Assembly: GCA_038878695.1 (NCBI GenBank)
Contig: JAVZVD010000001.1
Coordinates: forward strand, 496,001-560,000
Origin: Fervidicoccaceae archaeon
Lineage (GTDB): Archaea > Thermoproteota > Thermoprotei_A > Sulfolobales > Fervidicoccaceae
Length of the DNA stretch: 64,000 bases
Direction: 5' to 3'
Positions 24,087-32,347 of this stretch are shown piece by piece. The notes beneath the pieces were generated by a model. The model was not told where the DNA came from. It made no database searches and saw only the letters and a list, made by a program, of their open reading frames with translations. Position numbers and translations under genes: made by a program. How positions within the stretch are numbered: position 1 is the stretch's first letter; every line of letters begins with the position of its first letter.

Positions 24087-25289
24087 GTGAAGCGCGATGT
24101 TGTCGACGAGATATTCGAGAGGGCTCTAGCTAGTAGGATCTTCAAAGATAGAGACAAACTCAGCCCGGACTACGTGCCCTCGCGACTTCCCTTCCGCGAG
24201 GAGCAGATATCGAAGCTCGCGTCGATACTCGCTCAAGCTCTTCGAGGCTATAAACCGAACAACGTCCTCGTCTACGGTCTGACGGGCACGGGCAAGACCG
24301 CGGTGGTACGTTACGTCCTGTCGAAGCTGGGGGAGAAAGCGAACGAGCTACGCGTCCCCCTCATGACAGTCTACGTCAATTGCAGGCAGAAGGACACGGA
24401 GTACAGAGTCCTGGCCGAGGTCCTTGAGGCGCTTGGGGTGCCCGTGCCGTTCACGGGGCTCAGCGTCGCCGAGCTCTACAAGAGGCTGGCCAGGCAGCTG
24501 GATCGCTCGGGGAGCAGGCTCATCGTCTCGCTCGACGAGGTCGACTACGTCGTCAAGAGGCACGGCGACGACCTACTCTACAGGCTCTTGCGATTGAACA
24601 GCGAGCTGTCCGAGCCGTCGATCAGCCTCATCGGCATAACGAACGACTTGAACTTCGTCGAGGAGCTGGACCCCCGAGTCAAGAGCAGTTTGGGCGAAGA
24701 GGAGCTCGTCTTCCCGCCTTACGATGCTCAACAGCTCAAATCGATACTCGAGGAGAGAGCAGGCCTGGCCTTTCGGGAGGGAGTGTTGGGCGAAGGCGTG
24801 ATAGGGCTCTGTGCGGCGCTGGCCGCGAGAGAGCACGGCGACGCAAGGAAAGCCCTCGACCTGCTGAGAGTCGCCGGGGAGATCGCGGAGAGGGAAGGAG
24901 CGCAACGCGTCGAGGTGAGGCACGTCGAGGCCGCGCGGAATCAGCTCGAGAGAGATAAGATCCACGAGGTAGTCTCCACGCTCCCGCTTCACGCGAAGCT
25001 CATTCTGCTGGCCGCGCTGTCTATAGCCGAAGCCAAGGGCAGGGCGACAACGGGCGAAGTATATGCCAAGTACCTCGAGTTAGCGGCGAGGGTGGGAATA
25101 GAGAGCGTGACGCAGAGAAGAGCCACCGATATTCTAAGCGAACTCGACATGTTGGGCATAGTCACGGCCAGAGTGATCAGCCGAGGGAGATACGGTAAAA
25201 CCAAAATCGTTAGCATACGGAGCGGGAGAGACAGCATATTAGAAGCTCTGCGCACCGACGAGCTCGTCTCGAGACTCCTGCAGGAGTGA
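24087..25289 (+). CDS. cdc6: Orc1/Cdc6 replication initiator
   Basis: 400 residues from GTG 24087. AAA+ origin-binding and MCM-loading protein. Walker A GLTGTGKT (64-71), Walker B LIVSLDEVD (about 144-152), sensor GITNDLNFVEELDPRVKSS and sensor 2 EHGDARKALDLLRVAGE are all present. The C-terminal winged helix (RATDILSELDMLGIVTARVISRGRYGKTKIV) binds origin boxes. Archaeal cdc6 genes often adjoin an origin; I see no AT-rich duplex-unwinding element or repeated origin recognition box in the 147-base gap upstream. Confidence 0.94.
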   Translation: MKRDVVDEIFERALASRIFKDRDKLSPDYVPSRLPFREEQISKLASILAQALRGYKPNNVLVYGLTGTGKTAVVRYVLSKLGEKANELRVPLMTVYVNCRQKDTEYRVLAEVLEALGVPVPFTGLSVAELYKRLARQLDRSGSRLIVSLDEVDYVVKRHGDDLLYRLLRLNSELSEPSISLIGITNDLNFVEELDPRVKSSLGEEELVFPPYDAQQLKSILEERAGLAFREGVLGEGVIGLCAALAAREHGDARKALDLLRVAGEIAEREGAQRVEVRHVEAARNQLERDKIHEVVSTLPLHAKLILLAALSIAEAKGRATTGEVYAKYLELAARVGIESVTQRRATDILSELDMLGIVTARVISRGRYGKTKIVSIRSGRDSILEALRTDELVSRLLQE

Positions 25290-25293
25290 GCCA

Positions 25294-25881
25294 ATGGAAT
25301 CTTGCCCCGCTCTCATCGGAATAGACGACGGATATTTCCCGCATCCCAAGAGCGGGGGCTCGACCGTTCTGGCGGGGGTCTTGTGGAGCGGGTGGGCTCC
25401 GCGCGACTGCTCGCTCGAGCTGATTGAGGTCGACGGCCTCGACGGAACCGAGAAAGCGTTGAGACTCTACGAGAGGCTCCTCCCGTCTGGGGCGAGAGAC
25501 GTCGTGATATTGCTCGATGGGATATCGGTGGCGGGCTTCAACTTCGTGGATCCCGTCGCCCTAGAGGACGAGACGGGCTCCCGCGTCTTAGTGATCTTCA
25601 AGAAGCCTCTAGACCTCGGGAAGATTGAGGCGGCTCTGCGCGGCAACTTCCGAGACTGGGAGCTGCGGTTAGAGGTCTACGCGGAGGTCGTGCCGAAGAC
25701 AAACAGGCTGGTGACGAAGAGAGGAGTGGTGCACTACTACTCCTCGTCGATGGGGCGGAGGGAGGCGTTGCGAGCCGTCGAGTGCGGCCAAGTCTTCAGT
25801 CCGACGCCAGAGCCCCTGAGATTATCTCACATGCTCGCCACGGAGGTCTCCCTCCTATTGCGGAGGCTCAAGCTACTTTAG
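25294..25881 (+). CDS. DUF99 protein (endonuclease V-like fold)
   Basis: 195 residues from ATG 25294, four bases after cdc6. The start ALIGIDDGYFPHP and VVILLDGISVAGFNFVDPV are the two conserved blocks of the archaeal DUF99/UPF0215 family. Known of the family: an RNase H-like fold related to endonuclease V, activity not established. Adjacent acidic residues (D-D in IDDG and LLDG) are preserved here. Coupling to cdc6 may point to DNA repair or replication, by inference only. Confidence 0.8.
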   Translation: MESCPALIGIDDGYFPHPKSGGSTVLAGVLWSGWAPRDCSLELIEVDGLDGTEKALRLYERLLPSGARDVVILLDGISVAGFNFVDPVALEDETGSRVLVIFKKPLDLGKIEAALRGNFRDWELRLEVYAEVVPKTNRLVTKRGVVHYYSSSMGRREALRAVECGQVFSPTPEPLRLSHMLATEVSLLLRRLKLL

Positions 25882-25894
25882 CTCCTACGCGAGA

Positions 25895-26143
25895 GTGAGC
25901 GCGAGGCGAGCTCGCGTGAATCGAGAGAGGGAGTCTCGCAGAGCTCTGATAGAGCTCGCGGAGGTACGAATAGAGTACGATCCTCAGAGCGACGTACTCT
26001 ACATAGACTTCGCCCCCGACTCCGAGGAAGCGAGCGAGGAAGAGCTCATCGGAGACGACGTAGTGGCCAGGCTCCGCGAGGGGGTTCTAGTGGGCTTAAC
26101 CGTGCTCGACTTCTCGAGGAGAATCCAGCGCGAGATACTCTAG
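25895..26143 (+). CDS. DUF2283 small protein
   Basis: 82 residues from GTG 25895. IEYDPQSDVLYIDFAP followed by LIGDDVVARLREGVLVGLTVLDFS matches the DUF2283 pattern (short beta-rich domain found in bacteria and archaea, often in toxin-antitoxin-like or stand-alone contexts). No toxin gene is adjacent here. Function unknown; the first 23 residues are unconserved, so a later start is possible. Confidence 0.65.
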   Translation: MSARRARVNRERESRRALIELAEVRIEYDPQSDVLYIDFAPDSEEASEEELIGDDVVARLREGVLVGLTVLDFSRRIQREIL

Positions 26144-26197
26144 GCTCAGATTTGTCACCTCAGAAGGCTCGTCGATCGCAGCCGGCTCGAGGCACTT

Positions 26198-26206
26198 CTT
26201 ATAAAG
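26198..26206 (+). promoter_or_regulatory. TATA box for the hexuloisomerase gene
   Basis: CTTATAAAG in an AT-rich 99-base gap (26144-26242), 37-45 bases before TTG 26243. The predicted transcription start near 26228 leaves a short leader that contains a GGTG ribosome site (26232-26235). Confidence 0.65.
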
Positions 26207-26242
26207 AAAAGCATGTAATATCGTAACTCATGGTGCCGAGAT

Positions 26243-26845
26243 TTGAGCCATGCTATCGACGCGATGCGCGAGATAATCTCTTTCATAGATAACGCGATAA
26301 AGCGGCTCGAGAGAGCTCAGCTCGAGGGCTTGTGCGACCTCCTCATCGACGCCTACAAAGCGAGGAGGTCGGTGCTGGTAATGGGGGCTGGGAGGAGCGG
26401 GCTCGTCGGGCGGGCCTTCGCTATGAGGCTCAGGCATCTGGGATTCGAGAGCTACGTGCTCGGCGAGACAATAACGCCGGCTCTTAAAGAGAACGACTTG
26501 GTGTTGGCCATAAGCGGCTCAGGCTCCACCGAACTGATAGTCACGGCGGCGACTGCTGCCAAGAAGGTTGGCGCCAAGGTGGTGGCAATCACATCTCATC
26601 CCAACAGCCCCCTCGGCAGGATAGCGGACCTGATCGTGGAAGTGCCCGGTAGGACGAAGATATCCGGCGAGAGCAATTACTTCGCTAGACAGATACTAGG
26701 GATACACGAGCCCCTCGCTCCTTTAGGTACGCTGTTCGAGGACACGACCATGATAGTTCTCGATGGTCTGATAGTCGAGCTGATGCAGAGGCTAGGTAAG
26801 AAGGAAGACGAGCTCAGGATCATGCACGCCAACATCGAGCTCTAG
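26243..26845 (+). CDS. hxlB: 6-phospho-3-hexuloisomerase (SIS domain)
   Basis: 200 residues from TTG 26243 (ATG 26264 is an alternative). Interconverts hexulose 6-phosphate and fructose 6-phosphate; with hexulose-phosphate synthase it supplies ribulose 5-phosphate in archaea that lack the oxidative pentose pathway. SIS-domain features: [40 protein letters not shown], and the C-terminal [23 protein letters not shown] that is typical of PHI. The synthase (hxlA) is not in this window. It has its own promoter. Confidence 0.9.
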   Translation: MSHAIDAMREIISFIDNAIKRLERAQLEGLCDLLIDAYKARRSVLVMGAGRSGLVGRAFAMRLRHLGFESYVLGETITPALKENDLVLAISGSGSTELIVTAATAAKKVGAKVVAITSHPNSPLGRIADLIVEVPGRTKISGESNYFARQILGIHEPLAPLGTLFEDTTMIVLDGLIVELMQRLGKKEDELRIMHANIEL

Positions 26846-26904
26846 TCGCCGGGAAACCGAGAAAAGCCAAAATAGAGACCCCCATATGAGGGGCGGAGAG
26901 CGAT

Positions 26905-27747
26905 TTGACGTCTAAGAGGATATACTTGTCCGTCGACTTCGAGGGCCTCGCCGGCGTCTCGTCGATGGCGCATCTCGGGCCCGGGTCCCCCTTCTATAGT
27001 GACGCGAGAGAAGCCGCTCTCTTTCTCGTCAAGGAGGTCGTGGCGACGTTGCGGGAGGCGGGAGTCGAACCTCTCGTAGCCGACAGCCATGGGTCCATGG
27101 TAAATCTGCGCTACGTCGACCTCGACGCTCAGCTAATCCAGGGCTTTCCCAGGCCTATAGCCATGGTGGCCGGAATCGAGGGGGCGAGCGCCGCCATCTT
27201 CCTCGGCTACCACGCGGCGGCAGGCACGCCGAGCGCGTTCTTCGATCACACGGTGAGCAGCGCAGCGATTCACAGAGTGACGCTCGACGGCGAGCTCGTG
27301 GGAGAGACCACGCTGAACGCTCTTTACGCTGGAGAGCACGGGGTCCCCATAGCGCTGGTAGCCGGCGATGAGGCCCTGTGGACCGAGCTCAAGAAGTTCG
27401 TCCCCTGGGCCGTGTTCGTCCCATTGAAGCGAGCTCTCTCTAGGTACTCCGCTCTCTCCCTCTCGCTCTCCGAGGCGAGGAGGACCCTGAGGAGCGGGGT
27501 CGAGGAGGCCCTCAGGAGACTCAAGGAGGGCTCGCTCAGGCCTCTCAAGCTGGAGTGGCCGCGCAGGCTGAGGGTAGAGCTTCGAGACCCGGGACTTGCC
27601 GATCTTCTAGTTGGCTTGAGAGGCGTTGAGAGAATAGACGGCTACACGCTGGAGCTCGAGGTCTGGAGCGCGAGAGAGGCCCTGATCTTCATTGAGCTGG
27701 CTGCTCTAGCTCACGCGGGCCTCAGAAAGCTCGTCGAGATCAAGTGA
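26905..27747 (+). CDS. D-aminopeptidase DppA-like, peptidase family M55
   Basis: 280 residues from TTG 26905. The family is a zinc-dependent decameric D-aminopeptidase. Zinc-site segments seen: SVDFEGLAGV (near 9), VADSHGSM (near 59), GYHAAAGT (near 98) and FFDHTVSS (near 112). The second half, EEALRRLKEGSLRPLKLEWPRRL, is the usual C-terminal alpha-beta part. Likely recycles peptides or cell-wall D-amino acids taken up from the environment; the substrate is unknown. Convergent with the pilus-like cluster. Confidence 0.85.
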   Translation: MTSKRIYLSVDFEGLAGVSSMAHLGPGSPFYSDAREAALFLVKEVVATLREAGVEPLVADSHGSMVNLRYVDLDAQLIQGFPRPIAMVAGIEGASAAIFLGYHAAAGTPSAFFDHTVSSAAIHRVTLDGELVGETTLNALYAGEHGVPIALVAGDEALWTELKKFVPWAVFVPLKRALSRYSALSLSLSEARRTLRSGVEEALRRLKEGSLRPLKLEWPRRLRVELRDPGLADLLVGLRGVERIDGYTLELEVWSAREALIFIELAALAHAGLRKLVEIK

Positions 27748-27769
27748 GTGAGAGGGTGCAGCCAGAGCC

Positions 27770-28684
27770 TCAAGTGCTCGCTCCGAAGATGAGTCGGAGC
27801 GGCACGTAGCCGGCTATCACGTGGTGCAGTACCAAGAGCAATAGGAAATGATCGCTGTAGTACTTTATTTTGCCGCGAACTATCTTGCTAATGAACAGTG
27901 AGGCGAAGAGCGATATCAGCATGTTCCCAATGTACATATAGATCCACATGATCTTGGGCTCTATGGGAGGGGTCAGTAAACCGAGCCCGGCTCCCCCCGC
28001 ATATATCCTCTGTGATATGTAAAGCATCAGAACGCACGCCCCCTCGAAGATCAACACGGCCATCAAAACGATGTAAAGGTACGACCTTAAAGTGTCGCGC
28101 TTTATCCTGTCGAAGACCAACATCCTCCTCGCGAAGTCGGCTAGGACTTCCGCGACTTCTGCCGCTCGGCCGCCGCCCTCGAAGAGCGGTTGCAAGAGCG
28201 AGAACACCACGGCCGCCCTCTCGGGGAGACCTCGCGTGACCTTCTCGAGGGCCGAGCTCAAGCCCTCCTCCCAGAGCAGCGCCTCCAACAACAAGACCCT
28301 CCTCCGGAGAGGAGCCGACGTCAGTTTCAATGCACTCATCACGAGAGAACGGCGGGCGTCGAGACCCGCACTCAGGTTGGAATACATAGACCCGGCTAAG
28401 ACGGGCAGATCGGCGTTGAGTTTTTCGAGCTCTCTATAGGCGAGGACTGACCTGACCGCTGTCGGCGCGTGAGCGACTATGAGCGCCGTGCAGAGGCTCA
28501 TCCAGAGCTCAGGCCTGTAGAGCATTGAGGAGAGAGGACCTCGAGGCACCCACGCATAGAGCATGACCGCGAGCGCTAGAGCGCCGGCAGCCGCTCCGCT
28601 CAAAACGGCCCTCCAGCCTATGGAGCCCACTTCCTCGAGCTCGAGCTCGCGTGCCGCTCGCGAGAGCCTGTGCCCGATCATCAA
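27770..28684 (-). CDS. type II/IV pilus assembly inner-membrane protein (TadC/GspF-like), second of two
   Basis: 304 residues; starts at TTG 28684 or ATG 28681, overlapping the stop of its partner. Type II secretion F domain: a cytoplasmic helical region (LNADLPVLAGSMYSNLSAGLDARRSL...LEKVTRGLPERAAVVFSLL) between membrane segments at about 28-46 and 205-300. It anchors the assembly ATPase to the membrane. Half the size of crenarchaeal ArlJ or UpsF, so it works as one of a pair, like bacterial TadB/TadC. Confidence 0.82.
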   Translation of the reverse strand: MMIGHRLSRAARELELEEVGSIGWRAVLSGAAAGALALAVMLYAWVPRGPLSSMLYRPELWMSLCTALIVAHAPTAVRSVLAYRELEKLNADLPVLAGSMYSNLSAGLDARRSLVMSALKLTSAPLRRRVLLLEALLWEEGLSSALEKVTRGLPERAAVVFSLLQPLFEGGGRAAEVAEVLADFARRMLVFDRIKRDTLRSYLYIVLMAVLIFEGACVLMLYISQRIYAGGAGLGLLTPPIEPKIMWIYMYIGNMLISLFASLFISKIVRGKIKYYSDHFLLLLVLHHVIAGYVPLRLIFGAST

Positions 28685-29562
28685 GCGCTCACCTCGCTCA
28701 GAGCCGAGTCGGCCAATATGAGCAGGATTACGAACATCGTGGGCACTACGATGAAGTCAACGATGACGAACAGTAGGATCGGAGAGATCGGCATGCCCAC
28801 GAGGCCTCCCAAGAATAACACAGCGACCTCGACCGTGAGGGGCAGCACTAGCGCTCCGACGACGAACATCTCTGAGAGAACCGCTAGAGAGTCCACGGTT
28901 TTCCTTAACTTGGCTTCGAGTTCGTCGAGGACTGCGCGCATTGAGTTATCGAGGTACTCGAATAACCCTACCCCGGTCCTAGCTATAGACGCCAGCCCCT
29001 CGTAGAGGCCGGAGAGCACGGGCGAGGCAACGATAGTGCTCTCGCGGTAGAGAGCGTCGGCGACTTCCGCTCCCGACATAACATCGAACAGGATCCTCGA
29101 GAGAGACCTCCTAGTTGCGCGGCACAACACGAAGCGAGAGGCCATCAGGAGCGCCTCTCGCACGCTCAGCCCAGCGGCCGCGGCGGTCGCTAAGACCACG
29201 AGAGTGAAGGGCGCGTATTTATTCATCGAGGACATGGACCTCTTGAATTTTATCACCGGCGCGTAGAGTAGAGTCGCTAAGACGAACAAAGACGCAATGA
29301 AGGAGAGCAGAGCGGCCAAGAGGATCGATGCGAGGAGGTCGTATCCCAAGACTAGCATGTGGAAGGGCAATAGCGCGATAAAAGAGGCCGCCAGCGCTAA
29401 GAGAGAGGCTCCGAGAGAGGCGCGGGCGTAGTACTCGCTAGGGAGGGGGAAGCCGGCTTCGATGACATATCTCTCGAGCCACGAGAATCTGGACACGATG
29501 AGCCTATCGAGCGGCGTCCCCTCGACAAGTTTAGCTAGATCGGTGAACCTCAAGGCGCGCAC
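28681..29562 (-). CDS. type II/IV pilus assembly inner-membrane protein (TadB/GspF-like), first of two
   Basis: 293 residues from GTG 29562, four bases after the ATPase. Membrane segments near 48-68, 78-105 and 240-290 flank the F domain (MNKYAPFTLVVLATAAAAGLSVREALLMASR). Together with the next gene it makes the membrane platform. No pilin with a class III signal peptide (K/R-G before a hydrophobic stretch) and no prepilin peptidase is encoded nearby, so filament genes must be elsewhere. Confidence 0.82.
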   Translation of the reverse strand: MRALRFTDLAKLVEGTPLDRLIVSRFSWLERYVIEAGFPLPSEYYARASLGASLLALAASFIALLPFHMLVLGYDLLASILLAALLSFIASLFVLATLLYAPVIKFKRSMSSMNKYAPFTLVVLATAAAAGLSVREALLMASRFVLCRATRRSLSRILFDVMSGAEVADALYRESTIVASPVLSGLYEGLASIARTGVGLFEYLDNSMRAVLDELEAKLRKTVDSLAVLSEMFVVGALVLPLTVEVAVLFLGGLVGMPISPILLFVIVDFIVVPTMFVILLILADSALSEVSA

Positions 29563-29566
29563 TCTC

Positions 29567-31096
29567 TCACGCGTATCCGGCGCCTCGAGCTCTATCGTAG
29601 ACTCTCTCCGGGTACTCGTGGAACTCTCTCAGGACGCCCGAGAGCTGCTCCGGGGATATTATCCCCTCGCCGGCCAACCACTTCATTATGGTCACTCTCC
29701 TATTGAAGTCTTCGATGACTTTCTCCTCGCTGAGGCCGCTCCTGGCCGAGATGACCGCGAAGGTGGAGTGAGGGGTCCTGAAGGAGAACTTCTGAGTATA
29801 GGGATCATATCTGGCCACGACGGAGCTCCTCACGAGATTCCTCTCCGGATCGTAGCCTAAGACCTCGACGAGCTCGAAAAGCCTCCTCGTCGTCCCGGTC
29901 TCCTCCCTAATGCTCCTCATGACGGCTACGGCGTTGAGGAGCCCGATCATTTGTCTCGAGACGTTCATGGGGGGGTTCTCCAGCCTCCTGATAACGTGCT
30001 CGTAGCTATCCCCGTGTATCGTGCCGAGACCGCCGTGGCCAACGGCTATGGCCTGGAAGAAAGTGTAGGCCTCCTCGCCCCTGATCTCGCCCACGATGAT
30101 GTAATCGGGCCTCTGCCTCAGGCTGGACTTTAACAGGTCGTAGAGGGTCACATTGGCCACGCCCGGCTGTCTGCTCTCTCGGACTACCATGGGGGTCCAA
30201 TTCTCGTGGAAGAGCCTGATCTCGTTCACTTCCTCTACCGTGACGATCTTCTTTTGCGGGGGGATGAGCATGGCTATCGCGTTTAATAGAGAGGTCTTAC
30301 CGCTGGCCATCGGACCTGCCACTAGGATCGTCAACATGTTGCTCACGAGGAGCCAGAGGTAAGCGGCTATCTCCGGTGAGAGCGTGCCAAGCCTCACGAG
30401 CATGGGCAACGTGAAGGGGGCTTCGGCGCCTTTCCTGACCGTGAAGGTGGAGCCTCGTATTGAGACCACCTCCAACGTCAGATGAGCTCTATACTGTTTG
30501 GGAGGGAGAGGGCCCTCGACTATTGGGTTCGCGTAGACCAAGTCTTGGCCAGCTTTCCAGGCAAGTCTGCGCGTGAAGTTCAAGAGCTCTTCGGGGTCCT
30601 CGAAGATCACGGTCGTCTTGAGCCATGAGTATTTCCTATGGTAGACGTAAACGTGACTCCCTGCTCCAGCGCACGTTATGTCCTCGACAAACGGATCGTT
30701 GATCATTACGTCGATGGGACCCATGCCAATGAAGTCTCTCCTCAGATAGTACATGAGCTTCCCAAACCTCGCTTGATCGAGCTTCAGCCCCATGAGCCCG
30801 AGGACCTTTTGCGCGGCTCTCTCCAACTCGCTGCTCGTGGTCTCGAGACCTCTGCCGAAGAGCCTGGCCTCCGCTTTGAGGACCCTCGGGACATACTCCC
30901 TCAGAATCGAGAGGAGCTTAGCCTCATTCTCGACGAGGAGAGGCTCCACGGGCATGTACCCGAGGCTCGCGTCCTCTCTATATATCAGGGCTCCGCTCCA
31001 CGGGCTAATGCGATAGAATTCCACTACGTCGAGCTCCTGCACTAGCTCTTTCTCCAGCGAGTTGTTCCTAGCGCCCCAGCTCTTCTCGTTAGCCAA
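29567..31096 (-). CDS. type II/IV secretion system ATPase (GspE2/TadA-like)
   Basis: 509 residues from TTG 31096. Hexameric ATPase powering pilus assembly or secretion. Visible: N-terminal domain with FIGMGPIDVMINDPFVEDITC, Walker A AGPMASGKTS (about residues 258-267), Asp box VTVEEVNEI, Walker B YIIVGEIRGEEA and the His box GHGGLGTIHGDS. Operon of three with two half-size membrane proteins, transcribed from a promoter shared with the DUF89 gene. Confidence 0.9.
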   Translation of the reverse strand: MANEKSWGARNNSLEKELVQELDVVEFYRISPWSGALIYREDASLGYMPVEPLLVENEAKLLSILREYVPRVLKAEARLFGRGLETTSSELERAAQKVLGLMGLKLDQARFGKLMYYLRRDFIGMGPIDVMINDPFVEDITCAGAGSHVYVYHRKYSWLKTTVIFEDPEELLNFTRRLAWKAGQDLVYANPIVEGPLPPKQYRAHLTLEVVSIRGSTFTVRKGAEAPFTLPMLVRLGTLSPEIAAYLWLLVSNMLTILVAGPMASGKTSLLNAIAMLIPPQKKIVTVEEVNEIRLFHENWTPMVVRESRQPGVANVTLYDLLKSSLRQRPDYIIVGEIRGEEAYTFFQAIAVGHGGLGTIHGDSYEHVIRRLENPPMNVSRQMIGLLNAVAVMRSIREETGTTRRLFELVEVLGYDPERNLVRSSVVARYDPYTQKFSFRTPHSTFAVISARSGLSEEKVIEDFNRRVTIMKWLAGEGIISPEQLSGVLREFHEYPERVYDRARGAGYA

Positions 31097-31146
31097 GCGT
31101 GAGCACCGGATAGACGACGCTCAAAGGATATCATGAAGCGCTCGAC

Positions 31147-31154
31147 CTTTAAAC
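31147..31154. promoter_or_regulatory. bidirectional TATA element between the pilus-like operon and the DUF89 gene
   Basis: A palindromic TTTAAA (31148-31153) in the 98-base divergent gap reads as a TATA box both ways. Predicted starts lie near 31177 (plus) and 31124 (minus), each 18-28 bases from the TTG start of its gene. Confidence 0.55.
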
Positions 31155-31194
31155 CTACATAGCGTAGCGAACCACGCTCGAGGGGGCATATGCT

Positions 31195-32046
31195 TTGAAG
31201 GTGACGCCGGATCTCGTAGCTCACATAGTCGAGGAGAGGGCGAACGAGGTCTCGGCCCTTCTGTGCCGCGAGAGCAACGACACGGAGCTCTGCGTCGGCG
31301 CGTTTAACGAAGTTCTGCGGGTCGTGGCAAGTTATTCCACCCCGGCAACAGAGGTGGTTCTCTTGGCTACGGCCTCGTACAGGGCTCTCAAACGTTTGCT
31401 GAGGTCCAATGACCCCCATAGGAAGCTGAAAAGCCTCGAGCTGGCCACGGCCTCGAAGATCAAAGACGAACTCCTCGGAGGCGAGGGGCGAAGTCTCTCC
31501 GATATAGTCAAGCTCTCGGCGCTGTTGACGACGCTCAGCCCCTCTCTCGACAACGCCGACGTCCTAAGATCGCTGGGGAGCCTCTCGGAGATACCGCTCG
31601 AGAGCGTTGGAGCCGTGGACCTCTCCGAGCTAAGAGGTAAGAAGGTGGCGTTTGTGCTGGCCAATATAGGCGGTTTGCCAGCCGACGCCCTGCTCATTAG
31701 GAGGCTCACGGAGGAGCTAGGATGCAGCGTAGACGTCTACGCGAAGACCGGCGCATACTCCAACGATGTAACATTCGAGGAGCTGGAGGAGCTAGGCCTA
31801 CTCGAGGGGGTTCGCGTTCTACCCGTCGACACAGACGCGGCGGGGATAGACGAGAGCGTCTACCCGAGGCGAGACCTCAGGGAGATCCTGGAGCACGATT
31901 GGGTCGTCGCGAAAGGCCTCATGAATTATTGCGGGCTCCGCGAGCTGAGCCCCGGGAACGCGCTCTGTCTTTTGACGGTTTCTAAGAGTAGCGTAGCGAG
32001 AGCTCTCGGGTTGAAGCCGAACGTGCCAGTGCTGGCGAGAGTGTGA
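31195..32046 (+). CDS. DUF89 family protein with altered metal-binding motif
   Basis: 283 residues from TTG 31195. DUF89 proteins are metal-dependent damage-control phosphatases. Fold landmarks are present: helical N-terminal half, VYAKTGAYSNDVTFEELEELGL (equivalent to the family's 'GGP-NDAT-eDa') with N190-D191, VDTDAAGI, and DWVVAKGLMNY with the conserved Lys. The canonical 'DN-GE' metal motif is replaced by ANIGG (156-160), so the first metal-binding Asp and the Glu are gone. It may be inactive or use another chemistry. Confidence 0.75.
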   Translation: MKVTPDLVAHIVEERANEVSALLCRESNDTELCVGAFNEVLRVVASYSTPATEVVLLATASYRALKRLLRSNDPHRKLKSLELATASKIKDELLGGEGRSLSDIVKLSALLTTLSPSLDNADVLRSLGSLSEIPLESVGAVDLSELRGKKVAFVLANIGGLPADALLIRRLTEELGCSVDVYAKTGAYSNDVTFEELEELGLLEGVRVLPVDTDAAGIDESVYPRRDLREILEHDWVVAKGLMNYCGLRELSPGNALCLLTVSKSSVARALGLKPNVPVLARV

Positions 32047-32195
32047 GTCAAGTCGTCCCGACGAGAATCGATTCTATAGGCGATCGCGATATCCACAATT
32101 ACTTATACCTAAATATCCCCTAGGCCGGTAAATCGACTGCGAGGGCCGCCGCGGAGCGAGCGGTCGAGCTCGCAATGACGTGTGATGAGGCTCGT
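32047..32195. other. gap before tRNA-His with palindromes and a hairpin
   Basis: 149 bases without a gene. It holds a perfect 12-base palindrome AGAATCGATTCT (32064-32075), the palindrome GCGATCGC just after it, an AT-rich TATA candidate CTTATACCTA (about 32102-32111), and a hairpin with arms GCGAGC and GCTCGC shortly before the tRNA. The TATA candidate is some 90 bases from the tRNA 5' end, much further than for the other tRNAs in this window, so the tRNA-His precursor may carry a structured leader. Confidence 0.4.
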
Positions 32196-32269
32196 GGCCG
32201 CCGTAGCTCAGCCGGAAGAGCGCCGGACTGTGGATCCGGAGGTCCCGGGTTCGAATCCCGGCGGCGGCC
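32196..32269 (+). tRNA. tRNA-His (anticodon GTG), G-1 encoded
   Basis: Acceptor GCCGCCG (32197-32203) pairs with CGGCGGC (32262-32268). The anticodon loop CTGTGGA gives GTG. The extra G at -1 (32196) is encoded and faces C73 (32269), the identity pair of histidine tRNA. No intron. Unlike the other three tRNAs here, CCA is not encoded (CTC follows C73). Confidence 0.97.
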
Positions 32270-32347
32270 CTCAGAAGAGCTCGCTCGAAGACGTTATTTA
32301 GCTGGTTCGAGTGACTATTGGGCCGCGTCGTCTCGGTGATCTGTGAC

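Noticed and set aside
25895-26143. DUF2283 gene as the antitoxin of a toxin-antitoxin pair
   Set aside because: No toxin-sized partner is adjacent; the neighbours are DUF99 and a sugar isomerase.
32182-32188. Box C-like GTGATGA just before tRNA-His, suggesting a guide RNA fused to the tRNA
   Set aside because: The box lies directly against the tRNA, leaving no room for guide and D box between them; no matching D box is upstream.
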